Source of the DNA: a bacterium
GTDB taxonomy: Bacteria; Ratteibacteria; UBA8468; B48-G9; JAFGKM01
Assembly: GCA_035371905.1 (NCBI GenBank)
Contig: DAORXQ010000069.1
Span: forward strand, 1-7,747
Direction: 5' to 3'
Length of the DNA stretch: 7,747 nt
Below are positions 1 to 5,805 of this stretch, piece by piece. The stretch's first letter is position 1, and each line of letters starts with the position of its first letter. Both the position numbers and the translations under genes were made by a program. The notes under the pieces were generated by a model. The model had not been told where the DNA came from and did no database searches. It worked only from the letters and a program-made list of their open reading frames with translations.

Positions 1-191
1 CAAAAAAGGATAGACCGTTACTGATGAAATCAAGAAATGTAATTGAAACAATTAAAGAATTGCTTGAAATGAGAAAACCTTATTATGAAAAGGCAGATTA
101 TATACTGGATACAACTAAAAAACCAGTAGAAATAATTGTTGAGGGAATAATTGAAATAATCAAAAAAGAAGATGAAAAAAATAAAAGTTAA
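1..191 (+). CDS. aroK: Shikimate kinase, C-terminal end (partial, 5' end outside window)
   Basis: The gene enters from the left edge. The reading frame starts at base 3 and gives 62 residues before a TAA at 189-191. The family phosphorylates shikimate to shikimate-3-phosphate with ATP in the cytoplasm. The visible part matches the C-terminal third: KKDRPLL at the end of the lid region, then a helix leading to LEMRKPYYEKADYILDT. In that stretch the Arg of the R-x-P-Y-Y-x-x-A-D motif is the usual shikimate/nucleotide-contacting arginine. A final helix ends in a lysine-rich tail. The P-loop and the shikimate-binding Asp/Arg lie upstream, outside the window. The last 20 bp overlap the start of aroB in another frame, which suggests co-transcription and translational coupling. 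The assignment rests on this motif plus the neighbouring aro genes. Confidence 0.88.
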   Translation, partial: KKDRPLLMKSRNVIETIKELLEMRKPYYEKADYILDTTKKPVEIIVEGIIEIIKKEDEKNKS

Positions 192-1242
192 ACTTGGTGA
201 AAGCACTCATTATATTTATATTGGAGAATCAATAGAAAAAACAGGAGAAAAAATAAGAGATGGTGAATTTGGGGATAAATTTGTTATTTTAAGCAATCAA
301 AGAGTTTTTAATATTTATGGAGAAAAGGTAAGAAAATCAATTGAAAAAGAAAATAGAACTGTGGAAAAAATACTTATCAAAGAAGGAGAAAGACAGAAAA
401 ATATCAATACAGTTTTAAAAATTATAAATAAACTTTCTGATTTACAAATAAGCAGAAATGATACAATTGTAAATCTTGGTGGAGGAGTTATAAGTGATAT
501 TGGTGGCTTTGTATCTTCCATTTATAAAAGAGGTATTAAATATATTACAATACCCACTACATTACTTGCTCAGGTTGATGCTTCAATTGGAGGAAAAACA
601 GGTATAAATTTGCCTTTCGGGAAAAATCTTATAGGTACATTTTATCAACCATCTTTTATACTTATTGATTTTAAAACACTTTCAACACTACCTTATAAGG
701 AAATCAAACAGGGAATTGCAGAAATAATTAAATACGGAGTTATAAAAAATGAAAAAATTTTTGAAAAACTTGAACAGATAAAAAAAGAAGAAATTGAAAA
801 CAATTTTGCATTTCTGATAATGGAGAGCATAAAGATTAAAGTGGATATAGTTGAAAAGGATGAAAAAGAAACAAAGGGTTTGAGAGAAATCCTCAATTTT
901 GGACATACACTTGGACACGCAATTGAAATTTCAGATATAAAAAAATTCTCACATGGAGATAGTGTTTCTCTGGGAATGATAGGAGAAAGTTATATTGCTT
1001 ATAAAAAAGGATTGTCTGATAAAGAAACCTATTTAAGAATTAAAGACCTTGCAAAAAAATTTAAATTATCAAATTCTTTTAGTAAAATAAATTTTGAAAA
1101 AATTCTTGAATTTATGAAACATGACAAAAAAGTTAGAAAAAACAAAATAAGATTTACATTACCGGAAAAAATAGGGAAGGTAAGTTTAGGAGTCATAATT
1201 GAGGAAAATGAAATATTAAAAATTTTGAAAGAACTTTTATAA
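172..1242 (+). CDS. aroB: 3-dehydroquinate synthase
   Basis: This cytoplasmic NAD- and metal-dependent enzyme converts DAHP to 3-dehydroquinate, the second shikimate pathway step. Its 356 residues are normal for the family. The N-terminal nucleotide-binding half carries NLGGGVISDIGGF (101-113), PTTLLAQVDASIGGKTGIN (128-146) and K151-N152. The helical half carries metal ligands E184 (in QGIAEIIKYG), H245 (in FGHTLGHAIE) and H261 (in SHGDSVSLGM). The 16-residue H245-H261 spacing is that of characterised enzymes. The ATG at 172 gives the expected family N-terminus (MKKIKVKLGE) but has no properly spaced Shine-Dalgarno, only AAGAAG directly against the start. Initiation is therefore probably coupled to translation of aroK, which it overlaps by 20 bp. 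The stop codon is part of the ribosome-binding site of pheA. No residue looks damaged. Confidence 0.97.
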   Translation: MKKIKVKLGESTHYIYIGESIEKTGEKIRDGEFGDKFVILSNQRVFNIYGEKVRKSIEKENRTVEKILIKEGERQKNINTVLKIINKLSDLQISRNDTIVNLGGGVISDIGGFVSSIYKRGIKYITIPTTLLAQVDASIGGKTGINLPFGKNLIGTFYQPSFILIDFKTLSTLPYKEIKQGIAEIIKYGVIKNEKIFEKLEQIKKEEIENNFAFLIMESIKIKVDIVEKDEKETKGLREILNFGHTLGHAIEISDIKKFSHGDSVSLGMIGESYIAYKKGLSDKETYLRIKDLAKKFKLSNSFSKINFEKILEFMKHDKKVRKNKIRFTLPEKIGKVSLGVIIEENEILKILKELL

Positions 1243-1246
1243 GGAG
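1241..1246 (+). promoter_or_regulatory. Ribosome-binding site of pheA overlapping the aroB stop
   Basis: AAGGAG shares its first two bases with the aroB TAA (1240-1242) and stands 6 bases before the pheA ATG at 1253. It fixes the pheA start and implies that ribosomes finishing aroB sit at or next to the pheA initiation site. Confidence 0.8.
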
Positions 1247-1252
1247 AAAAAA

Positions 1253-2323
1253 ATGAAAGAACTTGAAAAAATACGAAAACAAATAGATGAGATAGACGAA
1301 AAATTAATTGAACTGATGAATTTAAGAGCAGAACTTGTAAAAAAAGTTTTTGAAATAAAAAATAAAGAAAATAAACCATTATTTGACCCATCAAGAGAAA
1401 AAAAGATTCTGGAAAGATTAATTAAAAAGAATAAAGGGATACTTAAACCAGAAGATATAGAAGTTATAATGGAAACGATTTTTAAAGTTTATAGAGGAAT
1501 GTTTAAAGAAATTGTTGTCGCTTACCTGGGTCCTGAAGGAACATTCACACATCAAGCAGCATTAAATAAATTCGGAAAAAAAGCAAGATATATATCAGCA
1601 AAGACCATAGATGAAGTATTTAAAGAAGTGGAAAAAGAAAGAGCAGATTATGGGGTTGTTCCAATTGAAAATTCAATAGAAGGTGTTGTTACCCATACTC
1701 TTGATGTTTTCATTGAAAGTGATTTAAAGATAACTTCTGAAATACTCCTTGAAATTCATCATTTTTTGCTCTCAAAAGAAAATTCAATAGATAGTATAAA
1801 AAAATTATATTCTCATCCACAGGCACTTGCTCAATGTAGAAACTGGATAAGTCAGAATTTACCCGATGCAGAAATATATGAAACAGAAAGTACAACAAGT
1901 GCTGTAAAAAAAATATTGAATGAAAAAAAATCTGCTGCTATTGCATCAGAAATTGCTGCTTCAATGTATAACCTGAATATTATTGCTGAAAGAATTGAAG
2001 ATTTTAGAGAAAATGTTACAAGATTTTTGGTGGTTGGAAAAAATTATTCTGAAAAAACAGGAAATGATAAAACATCTATTCTTTTTTCAATAAAAGATAA
2101 AATAGGTGCTTTACACGATATCCTTGTTCCATTCAAAAAAGAAGGTATAAATTTAACAAGAATTGAATCAAGACCGAGTAAGAAAAAAGCATGGGAATAT
2201 GTCTTCTTTGTTGATTTTAAAGGGCATAAAGATGAACCAAATGTTAAAAAAGCGCTGGAAAAGGTAAAAAAATCAACTATATTTCTTAAAATTCTTGGTT
2301 CATATCCAAAAGAAGGAGGATAA
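1253..2323 (+). CDS. pheA: Bifunctional chorismate mutase / prephenate dehydratase (P-protein)
   Basis: This cytoplasmic enzyme converts chorismate to prephenate and then to phenylpyruvate, committing flux to phenylalanine. Three domains are visible in 356 residues. An AroQ-type helical chorismate mutase (about 1-85) has R8, R25, K36, D45, R48 and E49 at the expected places. A prephenate dehydratase (about 87-262) begins at VAYLGPEGTFTHQAA and includes VPIENSIEGVV (136-146), SHPQALAQC (187-195) and NVTRF (254-258), where the T-R-F motif is the catalytic signature. A C-terminal ACT domain (about 272-350) has GALHDIL (285-291) and ESRPSK (305-310), the motifs that bind phenylalanine for feedback inhibition. 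Regulation by Phe at protein level is therefore likely from family knowledge. The link between the mutase and dehydratase looks a few residues shorter than in many homologues, and the C-terminal active-site Gln/Glu of the mutase is not obvious. The gene follows aroB by 10 bp. Confidence 0.96.
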   Translation: MKELEKIRKQIDEIDEKLIELMNLRAELVKKVFEIKNKENKPLFDPSREKKILERLIKKNKGILKPEDIEVIMETIFKVYRGMFKEIVVAYLGPEGTFTHQAALNKFGKKARYISAKTIDEVFKEVEKERADYGVVPIENSIEGVVTHTLDVFIESDLKITSEILLEIHHFLLSKENSIDSIKKLYSHPQALAQCRNWISQNLPDAEIYETESTTSAVKKILNEKKSAAIASEIAASMYNLNIIAERIEDFRENVTRFLVVGKNYSEKTGNDKTSILFSIKDKIGALHDILVPFKKEGINLTRIESRPSKKKAWEYVFFVDFKGHKDEPNVKKALEKVKKSTIFLKILGSYPKEGG

Positions 2324-2360
2324 TATGGAAGTAAAAAATAATAGAAGGAGGTTTATATGG
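2311..2360 (+). repeat. Tandem near-duplicate of a ribosome-binding-site/start module
   Basis: Bases 2311-2328 (AGAAGGAGGATAATATGG) and 2343-2360 (AGAAGGAGGTTTATATGG) match at 16 of 18 positions and lie 32 bp apart. Each copy holds a near-perfect Shine-Dalgarno, a short AT spacer and an ATG. The first copy sits on the end of pheA (stop 2321-2323) and serves the ATG at 2325. The second serves the aroF ATG at 2357. The 32-bp offset puts the two ATGs in different frames. It may be an old short duplication, or the leftover start of a lost gene. Confidence 0.7.
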
Positions 2361-2369
2361 CTGATTTAA
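2325..2369 (+). CDS. Possible 14-codon ORF between pheA and aroF (leader peptide or relic)
   Basis: The peptide would be MEVKNNRRRFIWLI. Its ATG is preceded at a 5-base spacing by AAGGAGG (2313-2319), as good a ribosome-binding site as any gene here has. The ORF ends in TAA 13 bp inside aroF, so a ribosome translating it would pass over the aroF ribosome-binding site and start codon. It ends with one Phe and one Trp, which invites comparison with aromatic leader peptides. However, those two codons arise partly from the overlap with the aroF ATG, there is no run of aromatic codons, and I see no clear attenuator hairpin. It may aid coupling, be a relic of a lost gene, or mean nothing. Confidence 0.3.
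   Translation: MEVKNNRRRFIWLI
2345..2352 (+). promoter_or_regulatory. Ribosome-binding site of aroF
   Basis: AAGGAGGT is a near-perfect anti-Shine-Dalgarno match, 4 bases before the ATG at 2357. It decides the aroF start over the internal ATG at 2375 (M7), which has no such site and would remove the first strand of the N-terminal domain. Confidence 0.85.
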
Positions 2370-3379
2370 TCATAATGAGGCAGGGTGCAACTGAAGAAGA
2401 AATAGAAAAAGTTGTTGAAAAAATAGAAAAACTTGGATTTCAAGCACATATAAGTAAAGGAACTGAAAGAACAATTATTGGAATTATCGGAGATACAAGA
2501 AGTGTCTCTGATGAAACTTTTCGTATTCTTCCAGGTGTAAGTGAAGTTATAAGTATTTTAAAAGAATATAAACTTGCAAGCAGGGATTTTCATCCTTCAG
2601 ATACCGTGATAGATGTAAATGGAATCAAAATAGGAGAAGGTTATTTTGTTGTTATGGCTGGTCCCTGTTCAGTAGAAAATAAAGAACAACTTTTAACTAC
2701 AGGTAAATATATAAAGGAAAAGGGAGTAAAAATCTTAAGAGGTGCTGTATTCAAGCCAAGAACTTCTCCCTATTCCTTTCTTGGATTGGGACCTGAAGGA
2801 TTAAGGATAGTAAAAGAAATAAAAGAAGAGTTAAAAATACCGGTAATCACCGAAGTTTTGTCTCCTGAAGAAGTTGAAATTGTAAGTGAAGTAAGTGATA
2901 TTTTACAAATTGGTACAAGAAATATGTTTAATTACAGATTATTACAGAAAGTTGGAAGAATTAATAAACCTGTGCTACTAAAAAGAAATTTTTCTGCTAA
3001 AATCTCTGAATTTTTAAACTGTGCAGAATATATTTTAAAAGAAGGAAATAATCAGGTAATTTTATGCGAAAGAGGAGTGAGAACTTTTGACTCTGAATTT
3101 ACAAGAAATATTCTTGATTTAAGTGCTATACCAATATTAAAAAAAGAAACACATCTACCTGTTATTGTTGACCCGAGCCATGGAACAGGAAGAAGAGACC
3201 TTGTTATTCCGATGAGTAAAGCAGCAATAGCAGCAGGAGCGGATGGTCTTTTAATTGAAGTACATCCAAAACCAGAAGAAGCACTTTCTGATGGTTTTCA
3301 ATCATTAAATCTTGAAATGTTTGGAAATTTAATGGATGAAATTACTCCATTTATAAAGATTATGAAAAAGAAAATGTGA
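2357..3379 (+). CDS. aroF: 3-deoxy-7-phosphoheptulonate (DAHP) synthase, Thermotoga-like type with N-terminal regulatory domain
   Basis: This enzyme condenses phosphoenolpyruvate and erythrose-4-phosphate to DAHP, the entry step of the shikimate pathway, in the cytoplasm. The 340-residue protein has a ferredoxin-like N-terminal domain (about 1-70, with HISKGTERTIIGIIGD at 31-46). In the Thermotoga maritima enzyme this domain binds Tyr/Phe and closes the active site. The type I-beta TIM barrel follows from about 80. Metal ligands are visible as C104 (AGPCS), H275 (VDPSHGTGRRD), E301 (LIEVHP) and D312 (SDG). Other substrate-binding motifs are LRGAVFKPRTSPYSF (127-141), QIGTRNM (184-190), LLKRNF (207-212) and CERGVRTF (237-244). 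Length and motif spacing agree with the Thermotoga enzyme. Together with the ACT domain of PheA it gives two likely protein-level feedback points in one operon. The symbol is used loosely: this family is annotated aroF, aroG or aroA in different genomes. Confidence 0.96.
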   Translation: MADLIIMRQGATEEEIEKVVEKIEKLGFQAHISKGTERTIIGIIGDTRSVSDETFRILPGVSEVISILKEYKLASRDFHPSDTVIDVNGIKIGEGYFVVMAGPCSVENKEQLLTTGKYIKEKGVKILRGAVFKPRTSPYSFLGLGPEGLRIVKEIKEELKIPVITEVLSPEEVEIVSEVSDILQIGTRNMFNYRLLQKVGRINKPVLLKRNFSAKISEFLNCAEYILKEGNNQVILCERGVRTFDSEFTRNILDLSAIPILKKETHLPVIVDPSHGTGRRDLVIPMSKAAIAAGADGLLIEVHPKPEEALSDGFQSLNLEMFGNLMDEITPFIKIMKKKM

Positions 3380-3380
3380 A

Positions 3381-4673
3381 ATGAATACTATTGTTAGAAA
3401 ACCAGAAAAAATAAGTGGAATTATTGAACTACCTGGAGATAAATCAATAACACACAGAAGTTTAATATTTGGAAGTATATCAGCAGGAAAAACATATATT
3501 TTAAATTATTCAAAAGGAAAAGATTGTTTATCCACCCTGAATTGTCTTTTAAATCTTAGTGTGAAAATAGAGGAAGTTGAAAATCAATTAGTTATAAATG
3601 GCTGTGAATTTAAAGAACCTGAGGATATCCTTAACTGTGGAAACTCAGGAACAACAATTCGTCTTCTTTCAGGTATTCTTTCTGCAAAACCTCTTTATAC
3701 TGTTTTAACAGGTGATTCTTCACTTAGAAAAAGACCAATGGATAGAATAATAAAACCTCTTACAATGATGGAAGCAGAAATTTACGGTAGAGGGAATAAT
3801 AAATATGCTCCTTTGACAATTATAGGTAAAAATTTAAAAGGAATAAAATATAAAATGGAAATACCGTCAGCACAGGTGAAAAGTTGTATAATTCTTGCCA
3901 CACTTTTTGCAAATGGAGAAAGTATAATAGAAGAATCATATCAAACAAGAGACCATACAGAAAGAATGCTTGAATATTTTGGTGGAGAAATAGAAAAAAG
4001 AGGGAATAAAATAATTGTTAAAGGAAATCAGAAATTGAAAGGTAAAGAAATATATATCCCTGGGGATTTTTCCTCTGCCTGTTATTTTATCGCAGGTACA
4101 ATTTTGGTTCCTGATTCAAACTTAATTATAAAAAATGTAGGTTTAAATCCTACAAGAACTGGTTTTTTAAATGTTATTGAAAGAATGGGAGGAAATTTTG
4201 AAATTTTAAGAAAAGAGGAAATTTCAGGAGAACCTGTAGGAGATGTAAAAATAATGTATTCTGAAAAATTAAAAGGAACCGAGATTTTGCCTGAAGAAGT
4301 ACCGAATATAATTGATGAAATTCCTCTTATTGCTGTTTTAGGCAGTGTTGCAGAGGGGAAAACTATTGTTAGAGGTGCAAAAGAATTAAGGGTTAAAGAA
4401 TCGGATAGAATAAAATCAATTTCAACTGAATTAAAAAAACTTGGAGCCAAAATTGAAGAAAAAGAAGATGGATTTATATTAGAGGGTGTTAAAAGATTAA
4501 AGGGAACAAAAGTAAATTCATGGAATGACCACAGAATAGCCATGTCTCTTGTGATTGCTTCTTTCATAACTGAAGGAGATATAGTTATAGAAAATTCTGA
4601 ATGTGTTGATATTTCATTTCCTGAATTTTTTGATAAATTTAAGTATCTCGGAGTCAATTTTGAGTTTATCTAA
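3381..4673 (+). CDS. aroA: 3-phosphoshikimate 1-carboxyvinyltransferase (EPSP synthase)
   Basis: This cytoplasmic enzyme transfers the enolpyruvyl group of PEP to shikimate-3-phosphate, the sixth shikimate pathway step and the target of glyphosate. Its 430 residues are full length. The motifs run in order: LPGDKSITHRS (17-27; K21, S22, R26), NCGNSGTTIRLL (85-96), GDSSLRKRPM (111-120), SAQVKS (163-168), RDHTERML (190-197), PGDFSSA (227-233), DEIP (312-315, with D312 the catalytic base), ELRVKESDRI (335-344; E340, R343) and WNDHRIAM (381-388; H384, R385). The residue corresponding to Pro101 of the E. coli enzyme is Leu, as in various other bacterial forms. The S-A-Q triad replaces the E. coli S-S-Q. 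Both features occur in class II-like enzymes, but class cannot be settled by eye. The ATG lies one base after the aroF stop with no good ribosome-binding site, so translation is probably coupled to aroF. Confidence 0.97.
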   Translation: MNTIVRKPEKISGIIELPGDKSITHRSLIFGSISAGKTYILNYSKGKDCLSTLNCLLNLSVKIEEVENQLVINGCEFKEPEDILNCGNSGTTIRLLSGILSAKPLYTVLTGDSSLRKRPMDRIIKPLTMMEAEIYGRGNNKYAPLTIIGKNLKGIKYKMEIPSAQVKSCIILATLFANGESIIEESYQTRDHTERMLEYFGGEIEKRGNKIIVKGNQKLKGKEIYIPGDFSSACYFIAGTILVPDSNLIIKNVGLNPTRTGFLNVIERMGGNFEILRKEEISGEPVGDVKIMYSEKLKGTEILPEEVPNIIDEIPLIAVLGSVAEGKTIVRGAKELRVKESDRIKSISTELKKLGAKIEEKEDGFILEGVKRLKGTKVNSWNDHRIAMSLVIASFITEGDIVIENSECVDISFPEFFDKFKYLGVNFEFI

Positions 4674-4679
4674 AATTTG

Positions 4680-4687
4680 AAGGAGGT
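4680..4687 (+). promoter_or_regulatory. Ribosome-binding site of the iron-containing alcohol dehydrogenase gene
   Basis: AAGGAGGT stands 5 bases before the ATG at 4693, within the 19-bp gap after aroA. Unlike aroA, this gene can be initiated independently of its upstream neighbour. No promoter or terminator is visible in the gap. Confidence 0.8.
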
Positions 4688-4692
4688 CAAAA

Positions 4693-5805
4693 ATGAATGG
4701 AATTTACTTTTACACACCGACAAAAATTTTTTTTGAAAGAAATGGGATAGAGAAATACTTGCCACTTGTAAAGAATTACGGAAATAAAGTTCTTATTGTT
4801 TCCGGTAAAAATTTCATTTATAAAAGTGGTTTAATGGATAAAATAAAAAACATCTTTGACAAAGAAAACATTGATTATTCTGTATTTTCAAATGTTAATC
4901 CGGAACCCGATATAGAAAATGTTGAAGAAGGTGTTGAATTATGCAAGAAAGAAAATTGTAATGTAATACTTGCAATAGGTGGAGGAAGTGCTCTTGATGC
5001 TGGGAAATGTATTGCTGTAATGTCAAAAAATGAAGGTTCTTTAAAAAATTACTTTGGAGAAGTAGAATATAAAAATAATCCACTAACAGTTATTGCTGTA
5101 CCAACAACATGTGGAACAGGAAGTGAGGTTACAAGGTATGCTGTTATTGTGGATAAAGAAGAAAAAACAAAAAAGACAGTAAGCAGTGAAAAAATTATGC
5201 CTAAAATTGCGATTTTAGATCCTGATTTACTTGATTATTTACCTTCTAAACTTATTGCAGCCACTGGAATGGATGCTTTCTCTCATGCTGTTGAAAGTTA
5301 TCTTGCAACAATTTCAGATTATGTTTCAAAACTCTTTTCTCTTGAGTCATTAAAATTGTTAAAAGAAAATTTAAAAAGAGCAGTGGATGGAGACAAAGAG
5401 AGTAAAGAAAAAGTTTTTCTTGCTTCAACATTTGCGGGATATGCAATAAATAAAACAGGGACAATTATAGTTCACGGAATTGGATACTCTCTAACAATAA
5501 AATATAACACTCACCATGGAACTGCTAATTCCTTATTTTTACCTTATATTCTTGAATTTTTGAAAAAAAATAATTATAAGAAAGAAATAGAGGAACTTGA
5601 AAATATTATAGGAACTAATTCAGAACTTAAGAACTTCATAACTTCAATTGGACTTCCTTCAAAATTGAGAGATATTAGAGTAAAAGAAGAGGATATAGAA
5701 GAACTTGTTAATTTATCCATAAAAGGATGTGAAAGGGCTATGAAGAAGATGAAATTTGTATTAACAAGAAATGATTTTTTAGAAATAATCAATTCTGCTT
5801 TTTAA
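4693..5805 (+). CDS. Iron-containing alcohol dehydrogenase family protein
   Basis: The family reduces aldehydes or ketones, or oxidises alcohols, with NAD(P)(H) and usually Fe2+ in the cytoplasm. The 370-residue protein has the two-domain layout of this group. The nucleotide-binding half has AIGGGSALDAGK (94-105) and VPTTCGTGSEVT (136-147). The helical half has the four metal ligands D194 and H198 (GMDAFSHAVESY), H261 (VHGIGYS) and H275 (HHGTANSLFLP). Their spacing equals that of E. coli FucO (196/200/263/277), so it should be a metal enzyme. The substrate cannot be read from the sequence: lactaldehyde, propanediol, butanol, ethanol and other substrates occur in relatives. It lies 19 bp after aroA on the same strand and is probably its last co-transcribed partner. 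AroB has the same overall fold, but this protein lacks the AroB motifs and is not a second dehydroquinate synthase. Its 3' end overlaps the convergent gene by 4 bp. Confidence 0.92.
   Translation: MNGIYFYTPTKIFFERNGIEKYLPLVKNYGNKVLIVSGKNFIYKSGLMDKIKNIFDKENIDYSVFSNVNPEPDIENVEEGVELCKKENCNVILAIGGGSALDAGKCIAVMSKNEGSLKNYFGEVEYKNNPLTVIAVPTTCGTGSEVTRYAVIVDKEEKTKKTVSSEKIMPKIAILDPDLLDYLPSKLIAATGMDAFSHAVESYLATISDYVSKLFSLESLKLLKENLKRAVDGDKESKEKVFLASTFAGYAINKTGTIIVHGIGYSLTIKYNTHHGTANSLFLPYILEFLKKNNYKKEIEELENIIGTNSELKNFITSIGLPSKLRDIRVKEEDIEELVNLSIKGCERAMKKMKFVLTRNDFLEIINSAF

Noticed and set aside
1029..1394. 121-codon open frame on the minus strand over the aroB-pheA junction
   Set aside because: Its Phe/Leu/Ser-rich translation is the mirror of lysine- and glutamate-rich coding sequence. 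It crosses two well-supported plus-strand genes.
2375..2377. Alternative aroF start at the internal ATG (M7)
   Set aside because: The upstream ATG at 2357 has a near-perfect ribosome-binding site, and the longer form supplies the first beta strand of the N-terminal domain as in the Thermotoga enzyme.
4082..4657. 191-codon open frame on the minus strand
   Set aside because: It lies wholly inside aroA, whose motifs are intact on the plus strand. The translation is Ser/Phe/Ile-rich low-complexity typical of antisense frames in A-rich genes, with no ribosome-binding site or family motif.
5773..5780. T-run near the end of the alcohol dehydrogenase gene as an intrinsic terminator
   Set aside because: It is inside the coding sequence, and I find no GC-containing stem-loop directly before it. 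T-runs are common in this AT-rich sequence.
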